From NCBI GenBank assembly GCA_014526335.1, contig JACTAT010000040.1, positions 5,292,725 through 5,356,724 on the forward strand: a DNA stretch of 64,000 bases, read 5' to 3'. The notes beneath the pieces were generated by a model, which saw nothing but the letters and a program-made list of their open reading frames with translations, searched no databases and was not told the DNA's origin. The position numbers and the translations under genes are program-made. This stretch comes from Chrysaora quinquecirrha. Its lineage: Eukaryota > Cnidaria > Scyphozoa > Semaeostomeae > Pelagiidae. Position 1 is the stretch's first letter; each line of letters opens with the position of its first letter. This document shows positions 22,116-34,452 of the stretch, piece by piece.

Positions 22116-23040
22116 CCTACCCTTTCTACCAATACCTCCCACCTATATACATAAGTGCCCCCCTCTAATAAGCCCCCACCTAAGAATTCATTTTTGCAAA
22201 TAATTTTCCCCACTGCAAATCAACACTGCAAATCAACACTGCTTGAAATAATTTTCCCCACTGCAAATCAACACTGCTTGAAAACTGCAAATCCCCTCCC
22301 TTGATTAAGTTCATATCTCGAATACAGTAAGGCCCCCTTTCCCTCTGTCAAATGCTCCTCTCCAATATCTCCAAAAAATGCCCTTTCAATCCAAGAAATT
22401 TCATACTGTAGACCCCCCGGGCGTGTATTGGAGATACAGTGCTAAAAGCTTCTTTGAAAAATTCCTTAGAAAATTTGATTATCCAAATAAGGCAGGTAGA
22501 TAGCATTCTGATTGGTCACTCTAACATGTGACCTTTTGTCACTTTAATCATTACCCTTTGATTTGACCCTCCCTCGCTCTTCTGTTTCTCTTCCTCTTTC
22601 GATTTCCAACGTGAAGGTTGTTGAAGGCAAACAGAGTGAGGTTAGTAGTAAAAATTTATATTATTTCTCTCTCAATATTCAGAAACAATTTTCTATTATT
22701 ATCAAAGCTGTTCAAAACGAACATAAAATCTATCTCTTTTCCGTGTTTCGCCTAACTGTTGAAACAACTCTTCTAATCTAGATTTAGGCCAACTGGGACT
22801 TGAGAGTTGCTTTTAATGCAACGTCTTCCCAGAAACGGAAATTTCGTTTCGAAACATACCAAGTAGGTATTCGTCACTTTAAGCATAATTAGTATAGTCA
22901 GAATTTCTTACAGAGGGGAGAGTTTGTTAACTTCCACAGGTAAAACCTTGGTAAAATATAACGTAGTATTACATAGTGAAATCCCTTTCGAAATTTTTAC
23001 ACTTCTCGTCACCATATTTACAATGTACTGTACCGATTGC
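22116..23040. other. No gene seen; short duplication
   Basis: 22195-22290 contains a tandem copy of the segment CCCCACTGCAAATCAACACT. The open frame at 22563-22781 shows no splice or family support. The rest is unremarkable AT-rich DNA. Confidence 0.4.
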
Positions 23041-23110
23041 TACACTCTTTTTTTATAAGAATAAAGTTTATAAGAATATTGAGGCTCAGAATCTGTTAAG
23101 AATTAGGCGC
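23041..23110. mobile_element. Truncated MITE end, AAGAATA subfamily
   Basis: Starts TACACTCTTTTTTTATAAGA followed by a second ATAAGAATA and GAGGCTC, exactly like the left ends at 28432. No matching right end is found before the satellite. Confidence 0.6.
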
Positions 23111-23402
23111 TCAAATGTAGACTCAGAAGCAATAAACTCTTTGGAGTAGCTATAGAATGCAGGTCCACATCAAAGATGTACCCTGTCAGTAGTGGGCCAA
23201 CAACCTACGGCACTGCACTTATAGTTGTAGGAAGGTTATACATCACTGTACAGTAGTAACTGTGAAGTAGCAGCGTACAGGTCTGTGTAGGAGGTCGTAA
23301 CGAAGCAACGTGTCCGACGATAGGTCTGTGGATATGTCATGCTCCCGATGGGTCACCTGCGACGTGGGACCTATAGCATAGGTAGGTATATGTTGTAGGG
23401 AT

Positions 23403-24790
23403 GCTACGACCTACGACCTACAACCTACAACCTGCAGCATACCTATGTAGCTATGTTTTCTGGCGAACCTACCACCTACGACCTACAACCTATAACCTGC
23501 AGCATACCTATGTACCTATGTTTTTCGGCCAACATACCACCTACGACCTACAAGCTACAACCTGCAGCATACCTATGTACCTATGTTTTTCGGCCAACCT
23601 ACCACCTACGACCTACAACCTACAACCTACAACCTACAGCATACCTATGTAGCTATGTTTTCTGGCGAACCTACCACCTACGACCTACAACCTACAACCT
23701 GCAGCATACCTATGTACCTATGTTTTTCGGCCAACCTACCACCTACGACCTACAACCTACAACCTACAGCATACCTATGTAGCTATGTTTTCTGGCGAAC
23801 CTACCACCTACGACCTACAACCTACAACCTGCAGCATACCTATGTACCTATGTTTTTCGGCCAACATACCACCTACGACCTACAACCTAGAGCATACCTA
23901 TGTAGCTATGTTTTTTGGTGAACCTACCACCTACGACCTACAACCTACAACCTACAGCATACCTATGTAGCTATGTTTTCTGGCGAACCTACCACCTACG
24001 ACCTACAACCTACAACCTGCAGCATACCTATGTACCTATGTTTTTCGGCCAACATACCACCTACGACCTACAACCTAGAGCATACCTATGTAGCTATGTT
24101 TTTTGGTGAACCTACCACCTACGACCTACAACCTACAACCTACAGCATACCTATGTAGCTATGTTTTCTGGCGAACCTACCACCTACGACCTACAACCTA
24201 CAACCTGCAGCATACCTATGTACCTATGTTTTTCGGCCAACATACCACCTACGACCTACAACCTAGAGCATACCTATGTACCTATGTTTTTCGGCCAACC
24301 TACCACCTACGACCTACAGCCTACAACCTACAGCATACCTATGTACCTATGTTTTTCGGCCAACATACCACCTACGACCTACAACCTAGAGCATACCTAT
24401 GTAGCTATGTTTTTTGGTGAACCTACCACCTACGACCTACAACCTACAACCTACAACCTACAGCATACCTATGTAGCTATGTTTTCTGGCGAACCTACCA
24501 CCTACGACCTACAACCTACAACCTGCAGCATACCTATGTACCTATGTTTTTCGGCCAACATACCACCTACGACCTACAACCTAGAGCATACCTATGTACC
24601 TATGTTTTTCGGCCAACCTACCACCTACGACCTACAGCCTACAACCTACAGCATACCTAAGTACCTATGTTTTCCGGCGAACCTACGACCTACGACCTAC
24701 AATGTAGAAGCTGGAGCATATGTATGCAGCTATGTTTTCCGGCGAACCTACGACCTATGACGTACAACCCAGAATCTACAGCATAACTAT
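23403..24790. repeat. 65-bp tandem array with 188-bp higher-order unit
   Basis: About 22 monomers, each with ACCACCTACGACCTACAACC and CATACCTATGTA. Three monomer types differ in the core after ATGTTTT: CTGGCG, TCGGCC and TTGGTG, with lengths 65, 58 and 65 bp. The triplet repeats with an offset of exactly 188 bp (for example 23785, 23973, 24161). The preceding 23160-23400 holds degenerate GTAGG units. Overlapping open frames follow from the repeat and are not genes. Confidence 0.92.
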
Positions 24791-24794
24791 GTAG

Positions 24795-25870
24795 GTGTGT
24801 TATCTGTTGGGGGTAAAGCCTTTGTTTCCATCTTTTAATGAGCGGATAATATTCTTTGAGGGGCAACAAGTGTCCTGCGATCTTTTGATAAATGGGGAAT
24901 GCTTGTTAGGGTTAAAGGCTGTGTTTCCATCCTTTAATGGACGGGCAATATTGGTTGAGGGGTAACAAGTGTCTTGAAATCTTTTAATAAACGGGGAATG
25001 TTTGGTGGGAGTAAAGGCTGTGTTTCCATCCTTTAAAAAACGGGTAATATTGGTTGAGGGGTAACAAGTGTGTTCCAATCCTTCGATAAACAGGGAATGT
25101 CTGTTGGGGGTGAAGACTCTGTTTCCATCCTTTAATAAACGGAAAATATTCGTTGAGGGGTAGCAAGTATCTTTCAATCTGTTGATAAACGGGGAATACT
25201 TGTTAGGGGTAAAGGCTGTGTTGCCATCCGTTAATAGACGGGCAATATTCGTTGAGGGGTGACAAGTGACTTGCAATCTTCTAATCAACTGGGACTGTTT
25301 GTTGGGAGTAAAGACTTTGTTTCCACCCTTTGATAAACGGGCAATATTCTTTGAGGGGTAACAAGTGTCTTTCAATCTATTAATAAACGGGGAAAGTTTG
25401 TTGGGAGTAAAGACTTTGTTTCCACCCTTTGATAAACGGGCAATATTCTTTGAGGGTAACAAGTGTCTTTCAATCTATTAATAAACGGGGAATGTTTGTT
25501 GGAGGTTAAGGCTTTGTTTGCATGCTTTAGATAAACGGGCAATATTCATTGCGGGGTAACAGGAGTTTTATCCATCTTCTAATACAGGGAATGTTTGTTT
25601 TGGGGGTAAAGGCTTTGTTTCCACCCTTTGATAAACGGGCAATATTCATTGAGGGTAAGAAGTGTCATTCAATCTTTAATTAAACGGGAAAGTTTGTTGG
25701 AAGTACAGGCTTTGTTTCCATCCTTTAATAAACGGGCAATAGTCGTTGCAGGGCAACGGAATTTTATCCATATTCTAATTAACGGGAATGTTGTTTGGGG
25801 ACAAAGGCTTTGTTTCGATCCTTTAATAAACGGGCAATGTTCATTGAGGATAACAACTGTCTTTACCATG
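24795..25870. repeat. 99-bp minisatellite
   Basis: About eleven diverged units with TTTGTTTCCATCCTTTAATA, AACGGGCAATATTCGTTGAG and a third block around AACAAGTGTCTTTCAATCT. Because 99 is divisible by three, the minus strand stays open over 24800-25462 with a 33-residue period (NIARLLKDGN core). Units after 25462 carry indels that close it. More likely satellite than gene. Confidence 0.88.
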
Positions 25871-27361
25871 ATTCCACTAACTGAACAAGATAATATATAA
25901 GATTTACACACCACTAATACAAGACCTGAAATTGCCACCTTAAATGAAACTGAGTGACCTCCTGTAGCTGCCATTGGTACTTGATATCATAATGACAGGG
26001 TAACCAAACTAGCTCAAAAATAGGCACTTCAAACATCACAACTGATTATTAACCTTTTTAACACCACCTACACTAGCAACAGATTATTGTCAATACACCA
26101 CCACTCTACACATATCATCACAGGAGCTTATGTGAAAAAAGAATTTTTTGCTGGGAGTTTATTCAAGGTTTAGGCTTAAGCAAGGGTTATTTCAAAGTCC
26201 AGTAGTCCCAGTGCATTTTCACAGAATAGCAGAGAGACAAAAGATAACCTATCTGTATTGTATAATAAAAATCAGCTGCTTGCCAACAGTCAATGCCTGG
26301 TTATTTCTTGAATTCATAGTATAACCTTAGACTTTTTCCCTCAGTCATAGTTATCATTACTGAAATAAATCACTTAGACACCGAAACTACCATTTGAGTG
26401 ATATCAGTTTGGTGTAATATTGCTGTGAGGAGTGATGTCTGGGACTCAGGGAATAAGTCTAGTAAAACTGATCTGCTGGAGCACTAGCTTTTTCAGTGTA
26501 ATTAAAAGATACATTATAAGCAGAAACAAATTTATAAGGGCTTGAGTTATTAGCGAAGGAGGCACAGAGGTGACACATGTTGCAGATTATCTTCATTGAC
26601 TACACATTCCTATAGGCAATAAAATGGAAATGGATGATATTTCTACAAATCGCACTTCATTTCCTTCATACAAGTGTCAACAACACTTTCACACAGTCAA
26701 AATATTTTATTCAGCAATACAGTATATTTGGTTGACAGGATTTGCATATGCCATGGCACACAATAAGATACACATTTTCATATCCTATGGAACCAAGCTG
26801 TCACATCAAACAGACATCAAGTCATTCCAATCACTCCACTACTAAGATAAGATGAAGAACAATCCACCAAAGACCAACCTGTGAGAAACATAGGAAATAC
26901 AATTACAATTCCACAAATGCAAACACAAACTATCTATATAGTACTTGCATCAGGAACCCTTACTGATAAATCCTAACAACATTAAGACATAAAGCAGCCA
27001 AGAACTTCATGCTATCTTTTCAAATCTATCATTACATACAGTAAATACCTAGGTTTCATACCCCCTTGCAGGCAAAATGCATAAACATGGTCAAAGTGTA
27101 GCTTTCCGTGTGTGCTTGTTTACCAATGAAACTATTAATGTCCATATGATTCTGAAACTGAGTCTGAATTTGGGTCCCAGGACATGAAAGTGATTCACTC
27201 AGGTACAGATGGGTTTCATCAGACACTTGAAAAAATAATGAGCCCACCCCTTCACGCTACTAACACAAGCCTATGGTATAGGCCTGTCCAAAAATCCCAA
27301 ATAGTCACCACCAAGAAATTAGAATACAACATAATGGCCTACCCTTCTAGCCTACTCTGTT
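25871..27361. other. No gene seen
   Basis: Mixed AT-rich sequence without clear repeats, splice-supported exons or family matches. Confidence 0.4.
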
Positions 27362-27556
27362 ATGATGACGGACATGTCCGACCTGTCGGAAAATTACCAG
27401 CTTTGCAGAGACCAACCCAAAGAACGGCTAATGAGAAATGTGCTCACCTTGTTGGAACAACATCGGACAACGGACAAGAATTTCATGTCGATTGTTGAAG
27501 AATTTGTACTCTCACATTTTCAATTTCCTGAAGTTGAAAATAGCCTCAATCTGTAG
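27362..27556 (+). CDS. Small unrecognised open frame, possible exon
   Basis: A 64-codon frame with balanced codon use unlike the surrounding AT-rich DNA. The product is acidic-helical, MTDMSDLSENYQLCRDQPK at the start and EEFVLSHFQF near the end, without signal peptide or TM segment. The following 27560-27960 is also GC-richer and contains a second short frame from ATGGCGCTGG (about 27661). It could be a first exon or a short host gene; the family is not recognised. Confidence 0.35.
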   Translation: MMTDMSDLSENYQLCRDQPKERLMRNVLTLLEQHRTTDKNFMSIVEEFVLSHFQFPEVENSLNL

Positions 27557-28431
27557 CACTATACCTCCGCCATCCATCTATCACGTCTAAGTTTCTCGTT
27601 TCCACCTCCATGAGCAAAGAGGCTTGAACTGCGGGAACGCCTAAAAAGCCTGCATCAAACATGGCGCTGGCCTATACCATTGAGAAGACCAAGTCCAAAC
27701 TTATCCTCACTACTGTTCAAGACAATGTAGCATCGTTCCAAGTTGACACACTTTCCTTGTCATTTACACCGCTGGTCTTTCACAACTCTTAGAAGCACAC
27801 CTCTGTACACTGCAGCACGAAACAAGTCGCCACCGAAGCCTCGTCCATTTCGTATGACCGCTGCGTCTCTTCAACTACTCAAATCCAAACAATAGGTGAT
27901 TTTGCGCTCAGTATATATTGTCTTGCGCGGAAAACCATTTTCATTGAACAAAGGCACATTGTTGATACTTACAGTAAATGACCCTGTTGGCTGTAGGTAG
28001 CCTGCAATGAATACTAGCATCTGGCCCTGTATTCTATAGGTAAGCCAACTCTTTTTTAGACTCTAGGCTCAATCTCACTCAATTACAAAAATACTATATA
28101 CACTATTTACAAGAAGACTGTATTTATTTAACTCCAGATTCGATTCGTAGATTTTTTTTTCGATAAGAATAACTTCGTGTGTAATACTCACCACAGGCTC
28201 TAGGTTCAACTGAGGTTCAAATTCAATAAAAAAAACAGAACAGTCTATTTACGTAGTCTAAAAGCAAGGACGGGGGTAATATTTTACAGAATCATCCAAT
28301 TTTTAAGAATATTGTAAGAATATGCTCAGCCTCAGCTCGCATATTTGTGCCTCATTTTTCAGCAGTTGCCTGTTTTGCGAAATGTTAAAACGAAACTTCA
28401 TGATTGTTTAACAACATTCTTATTGTTATAA
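27557..28431. other. GC-richer flank then AT-rich; no firm gene
   Basis: 27557-27960 is GC-richer and might be promoter or 5' UTR DNA on either strand. 28300-28330 carries AAGAATAT words of the MITE family described next. Confidence 0.3.
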
Positions 28432-28829
28432 TACACACTTTTTTTATAAGAATACAGTCTATAAGAATATTCAGGCTCAAAATTGCTGAAATTTAAGAAT
28501 TATTTAAGAATAATCTGAGGCTCAAGCTTGACAAGGATCATTTTTATTTCTCAGCGTTTTTTACACTGCACAATAAGTGTGATTGTCAGGCAACTGTATT
28601 TGTTTTGAAATGCATACATCCTGTCTGACTCTTTGATACAGTAACTCTTTTTATTAACAAAATAACAAATGACAAAGATTTGACTTATTTCTCTTGATCT
28701 TCAGGCCAATTTACATCATTGATGATTAAGAATAATTTAAGAATATTTTCAGGCTCAAAATCGAATAAGCTTAAGAATAATCGAGGCTCGGCAAAAAATA
28801 AGGTATTCTTATAAAAAAAAAGTGTGTAG
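28432..28829. mobile_element. MITE, AAGAATA subfamily (inner copy)
   Basis: 398 bp, ends TACACACTTTTTTTATAAGA on both sides with TA at the edges. The interior repeats TTAAGAATA beside CAGGCTC / GAGGCTC. A second right end of the same subfamily follows at 28905-29013, and matching left-type words precede at 28300-28330, so this copy may be nested in an older one. Confidence 0.82.
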
Positions 28830-28904
28830 TTAAATTTTTCTTTCGCTCCGCCATTTACTCGTAATTTTTCTTTTAACTATGTTCCCCTGAAACCATATCA
28901 TGTT

Positions 28905-29013
28905 TGAAAAAATAAGAATACTTTAAGAATATTTTCAGGCTCAAAACGAAAATTTCTTAAGAACATTGAGGCTGGGCAAAATTTATAGTATTCTTATAAA
29001 AAAAAAGAGTGTA
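28905..29013. mobile_element. Right half of a second AAGAATA MITE
   Basis: AAGAATAC and TTAAGAATAT words, two AGGCT boxes and a terminus reading TATTCTTATAAAAAAAAAGA then GTGTA. The left half is probably at 28150-28431, split by the inner copy. Confidence 0.6.
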
Positions 29014-29099
29014 TGTTTAACATAAACTCCACATGACTTCCAGTAGTCGCTTCTGTATTCTTTAATTCGCTTGTTGTATAAGCCAATATCAAGGGTCGT

Positions 29100-29575
29100 T
29101 CGGTCGTTTAGGGGGGTTACATGTTTCCCTGTTCCCTTGACCAAATCCCCTTAATCTCTGGAGTTTTGTAGGATTATTTTTCAGATTGGCAGTCAAGCGG
29201 GTTGATAAGGAGGATTTTACTTTACTCGATGCCTGTTTCCTGATGCTCCCTTTTCCCTTACAATTTTTACCAAGTTCCCTTGTTCCCTGGATACATTTTG
29301 CATGTTCCCATGTTGCTGGGAAGCCCTAAACGACCCTCGTATTTCAAGCGAAAAAAACATGATTGATTCTGGAACTTGACTGTCCAGGGAACAGGAGAAC
29401 GTGGCCAAAATTAAAAGCGAACATCGAGAAACAGGGATCAGGTAGAATCCTCCCTATCAATCCGCGCTTGACTATCAATCTGAAAAGTCATCCTGCAAAA
29501 AACTTCCGGTGAACAAGGGGATTTTCTGAAGGGAAAGTATGAACGTGCGACCCCCTTAAACAACCCCTGTTAGGC
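29100..29575. mobile_element. Fold-back MITE with about 120-bp inverted ends
   Basis: 29103-29220 and 29445-29573 are imperfect reverse complements (outer TCGTTTAGGGGGGTT; inner CAGATTG-CAGTCAAGCG-GTTGAT). The spacer repeats GTTCCCTTGTTCCC-type words. The target duplication is unclear. Confidence 0.6.
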
Positions 29576-29841
29576 AATGTTTTTTTGTTTCCCGTACCAT
29601 ACCATTTCAAATAATTTTCTATTTGGGCAGTTTCAAGGAAAGTTAAAAAAACCATATGCATCCCTTCATGCAGAAGTAGGGTTGTGTCACAATTCATTAT
29701 TCGCCAAGAATTTAGCTGAACCAAAAACAAGGGCCTGCGAAGTGCAGAAGGGTTTTTTTAATCTTCAGTAAATTCAACCTACAATTGAAATCACCTCAGC
29801 TGTCTGGAATGCAATCTCTTTCGGCATACCGGAAAAGTGGG

Positions 29842-30075
29842 ACCCGGGACCCATAGGTGGGACCCGGGACCCTAAGGTGGAACCTTAAGGTGGGACCCTA
29901 AGGTGGGACCGTAAGGTGGGACCCTAAGGTGGGACCTTAAGGTGGGACCCTAAGGTGGGACCCTAAGGTGGGACCCTAAGGTGGGACCCTAAGGTGGGAC
30001 CCTAAGGTGGGACCCTAAGGTGGGACCTTAAGGTGGGACCTTAAGGTGGGACCCTAAAGTGGGACCCTAAGGTGA
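29842..30075. repeat. 13-bp minisatellite, left arm
   Basis: About 17 copies of AAGGTGGGACCCT / AAGGTGGGACCTT within the left arm of the fold-back element; the right arm holds the inverse array. Confidence 0.9.
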
Positions 30076-30482
30076 GTTGGGTTAGTTAAGGGACTGGGTC
30101 CGAGTTTGGAGGTGTGTTTTTCAAGGTTACGGGTTACGGGTTACGCCAACATTCTGGAAATTTACGTCAGAAAACAATAGCAATTGTTATTTTTGGACAC
30201 TCACGGTTTCTATTGTTATTTTACAATTGTCATGCCGATACGCAGAAAAAACCCTCTCTCGTCGAAGATCTTCGGGCCTAAGTACATGGAATGCAGCCTT
30301 GGGAGAGGATCGTGAGAGTCAGAATTCTGGAAAAGGACGGAGAATTTAGGATTTTGGAAAAGCAATTCCAGTTATATCTATTAAACGGGATTTGCTTGTG
30401 AATTCCTGGCGACCCTTAAGATCAAAGAGGGAGTGTACTAAACCATTTTACCTAGTACCTAGGCCTGTATTTTTGGACATTT

Positions 30483-30722
30483 GTGGCGACCCTGCCGCCT
30501 GGACACCTTAGGCCTACACGAGGCAAGGAAACAAACCGAAGAAAAATGGCAACGAACGCAGAAGATATTGTTCAGCAAAACACAGAAGGAGAAGACGAGA
30601 ACTCTTTGTCCTCATTTTGGAAAACATCAATTACATTCTTCAGACAGCTTTTCAAGTCAACTAACGAAACTTCTTTTTTAATCTTCATTATTGTGTTAGG
30701 AGCCTCATGTCGTAGATCATAA
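30483..30722 (+). CDS. Open frame inside the fold-back element, possible captured exon
   Basis: 79 codons; an internal ATG at 30546 in good context (AAAAATGGCAACG) would give 58 residues. The C-terminal part has a short hydrophobic stretch (FLIFIIVLGA). Composition is more gene-like than the surroundings. It could be a captured host fragment or the element's own small protein; the family is not recognised. Confidence 0.3.
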   Translation: MATLPPGHLRPTRGKETNRRKMATNAEDIVQQNTEGEDENSLSSFWKTSITFFRQLFKSTNETSFLIFIIVLGASCRRS

Positions 30723-31689
30723 CTCAGCACGCAGCTTTTGCAGAGCACCACCCCCTAAGTCGCAATCACCATTCCATTCCGTGCTAACTGCCTCAAATAA
30801 ACCATCATTAAGAAGCCGGTTTCTGCTTTGAATTGAGATGTGGCTGTCTTCTTGAGATGAGTATGGATACCAGAGCAAGGTACATTTGTTCTAGCCTAGA
30901 AAAAGATGATAAAATAGTTTCATGTAGGTATATTTGGTTGGAGGTGCCATATCAAAAAGTGTTAAATAATAGTAGCTGCCACAACCAAAAAAATATCAGC
31001 TTTTCTAAATTTGCTACCTAGAAATACAGAGTTATATCTGCTACTTTTTAAGACCTAAAAATATCATATTGGGAAATGTGTGTACCAAAAATATCACTTT
31101 GGGCAAATGGTTGACCCAAAAATATCGGCCCTACCTCCCTGTATGTCAAGGTGCCAATAGGCCCCCTGGGTTTCTTGTATATATCTTTATCATATAAAGA
31201 TGCAACAAATTAAGTATTCCAAAATCAAACTGTTCAGTTACCCATTCTGGATTTATGTGGTTTTCCTGAGCAGCTCCACTCCACATGGGTCCTCGAAACA
31301 ACTTGAAAAACCTCCCACCAAGTTCTGCTTCCATTGTATCCAACCACTGGCTATAATCAGGTGACCCTCTTATCTAAAATGGTGAGATTGGACAAGTCTA
31401 AATCGATTGCATTACTATATTCAAACTCGCAAGCATAAAGTGTGAGGATCTCACTGTAGTATAATTCACTCAGCTTATGATTGGGAGGGCATTCAGTCCC
31501 CACAAATTTTGCAGTCACTCAACCTGTTGTTTTCAACAAAGCAATGATAAGTCTTGACAAATAAGTAGAAATGTTCACAGAATGCAAGTATTGAATAACT
31601 TGATTAACCCCCTCTCAAAAAAAACTGCTCTCCTCTCTGGAGGGCTCAATTTTTATCAAGCCCAACTCTTGAATAAACAAACTGTGCAT

Positions 31690-32410
31690 TCACAGCTTAA
31701 CAAACTGTGCATTCTTGCCAAGTTGCATTGCAATATCGTAATTTCCAACATAGTTACCATAGAAACACTTGTAGAGGTATGTTACCGAGTACCCCAGTCT
31801 AAAAATAGAATAAGGGGGCATTTTCCGGAGGGGTCTGCATCCTATATTTTTCAGCTTATCAAACTGTGCGTTCTTGCCAAGTTTCATTGCAATATCGTAA
31901 TTTCCAACATAGTTACCATAGAAACACTTGTAGAGGTATGGTACCGAGTACCCCAGTCTAAAAATAGAATAAGGGGGCACTTTTCCGGAGGGGTTTGCAT
32001 CCTATCTTTTTCAGCTTATCAATCTGTGTATACTTTCCAAGTTTTATTGCAATATCTTAATTCCCAACATAGTTACAATTGACACGCTTGTAGAGGTATG
32101 TTACCGAGTACCCCAGTCTAAAAATAGAATAAGGGGGCACTTTTCCGGAGGGGTCTGCATCCTATCTTTTTCAGCGTATCAAACTGTGCATTCTTGCCAA
32201 GTTTCATGTCAGTATCGTTATTCCCAACATTGTTATGGCAGAAACACTTGTAGAGGTATGGTACCGAGTACCCCAGTCTAAAAATAGCATCTGGGGGCAT
32301 TTTTCGATTGGGGTCTGTATCCCATCATCTTCAGCGTATCAAACTGGGTAGGTATGCCAATTTTCATGCTTGCTTCATAAAATGCACAATTGCCAACGAT
32401 TTCACAGTTA
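31690..32410. repeat. About 160-bp tandem repeat, five units
   Basis: Units start with CAGCTTATCAAACTGTGC at about 31695, 31850, 32010, 32169 and 32330 and include TACCGAGTACCCCAGTCTAA. Minus-strand frames cross each unit but change phase between units because the period is not a multiple of three. It lies in the fold-back element. Confidence 0.85.
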
Positions 32411-32627
32411 AGCCATTGCACTATAGGCCCGAAGATCTTCGACGAGAGAGGGTTTTTTCTGCGTATCGGCATGACAATTGTAAAATAACAATAGAAACCG
32501 TGAGTGTCCAAAAATAACAATTGCTATTGTTTTCTGACGTAAATTTCCAGAATGTTGGCGTAACCCGTAACCCGTAACCTTGAAAAACACACCTCCAAAC
32601 TCGGACCCAGTCCCTTAACTAACCCAA

Positions 32628-32935
32628 CTCACCTTAGGGTCCCACTTTAGGGTCCCACCTTAAGGTCCCACCTTAGGGTCCCACCTTAAGGTCCCACCTT
32701 AGGGTCCCACCTTAGGGTCCCACCTTAGGGTCCCACCTTAGGGTCCCACCTTAGGGTCCCACCTGAGGGTCCCACCTTAGGGTCCCACCTTAGGGTCCCA
32801 CCTTAAGGTCCCACCTTAGGGTCCCACCTTAGGGTCCCACCTTAAGGTCCCACCTTAGGGTCCCACCTTAAGGTCCCACCTTAAGGTCCCACCTTAGGGT
32901 CCCGGGTCCCGGGTCCCACCTATGGGTCCCGGGTC
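32628..32935. repeat. 13-bp minisatellite, right arm
   Basis: About 22 copies of AGGGTCCCACCTT, the reverse complement of the left array but with more units, showing independent expansion in the two arms. Confidence 0.9.
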
Positions 32936-32962
32936 CCACTTTTCCGGTATGCCATCTCTTTC

Positions 32963-33571
32963 ATATTGAAATGAGACAAACTGAACATGAATTGTTTTGC
33001 TTGCAATTTGATTGGTCAAGTGACGCATGACCTTTGTCACTCTTGTTTTGCCAACAGACTGTCTGAAAGTACTTCCCGTTTCACTTTTGAATGTCTTTGC
33101 TGCACTGGTTGCAGACGAAGTGGAAAGCCTGATGTAAAGTTGGTCTGAATATCTAGAAGTAGAGAATTCGCTTGTTGTTAACTAAAAAGGTATGCCTTTT
33201 AAATGTTTATCTATGTTTTGCTATGTTTGCTCTTTTTTCAAACATTTTCTGATTGAACGAAAGGAAAGCTCTACTAGGCCACATTTGTGGAAAGGGAACA
33301 GCAAACATTGTTGTGTGGGTGGTTTTCGTTTGATTGTGGAATTTCCAATGAAAACTTGAGCTCGTATATCTTCACTGTGTTTTAAAGTCTGGTTACCAGG
33401 GCTTCTTTTAACTAGTGGGAGCGGGCAACAAAATGACTTACGAGTGACCTTGCTCTGCATTGCCATGGCTATCTGTAAAAAGAAGAATGGGGAATCGGGG
33501 ATTCCCCCTTTTTATGTTTGAAGAATTCAAACATCTTGTAGGGGTTTTCGGCAAACCGGATGAAATACACC

Positions 33572-33606
<35 letters not shown>

Positions 33607-34440
33607 GAATCAGGAATGTTGTAACAATAAGATCGGAATTTCTATTATCTGTGCACACAATTTAAACAATCATTGAGTTGATTAATTATTTTAATTGCAA
33701 TTCAAATGCATACAATCAAAACAATCGAAGAGGTTGTCCCGAGTCTTCGAAATTTGGCATCAGCTTGAACAACAAACTCATTAGGAAACCATTAGCCAGC
33801 ATGCGTTAAAATCTGGAACAAACAGAAAAGCTGGGAACTCGTGGAATGAGTGGGAATAAACGGAACTGAATGGAACCATTGTAGGCATGCTGAAACAAAG
33901 TGGGAATAACTTGGAATCGGAGGGAACAAAAGGGACAAAGTAGAAATCGGTGGGAATAAATGAGAACGAGAGGTGACAAGGTGGAAGAAACAGGGAATCA
34001 CCGAAGAAGATGGAGGAACAACTCAGAAAAAAGGAAATTACCGCAAACAAGCGAGAGCAAATTGAAACTAAATGGGGATCAATGACGATTGCGGGGGAAA
34101 GCAGGAACAAAGCCTGAAACAGCTAGAATCACAGGGAACAATTGTGGAGATTTATCCACACTGCAAGCTGCAATGTTTAGGCTTATCTCAGGCTGATCTT
34201 AGCTGATCTCATTCTTCAAACATGGCTAATGGGTACCTTTAATTATGTCCGGAGGACATATTAAGAGGGTGTTCGTTGTAATAGACATATAGATATATAG
34301 GCATATAGACGCTTTTTCGTGCCAAAACGTAACAAAAGATAAACCACAAATGATAGGAATTAAACTTCGAAATCGCGGTTAAGTGTTGTCGTTAGTGGGC
34401 ATAATTAACAAAATGCATTTGCTTGCCAAAAAAATTAATT
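32963..34440. other. No gene; GATA microsatellite and purine-rich tract
   Basis: (GATA)n at 33572-33606. 33815-34140 is a purine-rich tract with recurring GGGAA and GGAAC words. No exon support. Confidence 0.5.
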
Positions 34441-34452
34441 AGTATCAACTGT

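Larger units (their letters stand above)
29823..32953. mobile_element. 3.1-kb fold-back element with 9-bp target duplication
   Basis: Ends GGCATACCGGAAAAGTGGGA, perfectly inverted; target duplication ATCTCTTTC at 29814-29822 and 32954-32962. Arms of about 458 bp (left, to 30280) and about 530 bp (right, from 32423) each begin with a 13-bp GGTGGGACCCTAA minisatellite. A 9-bp duplication is typical of Mutator-like elements. No transposase is recognised inside, so it is probably non-autonomous. Confidence 0.88.

Noticed and set aside
23403..24760. Several overlapping open frames of up to 199 codons
   Set aside because: They restart with the 188-bp unit in shifting frames and mirror the repeat, not a protein.
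31582..32300. Repeated 53-residue protein on the minus strand
   Set aside because: The period of about 160 bp is not a multiple of three, so the frame changes with each unit; treated as a tandem repeat.
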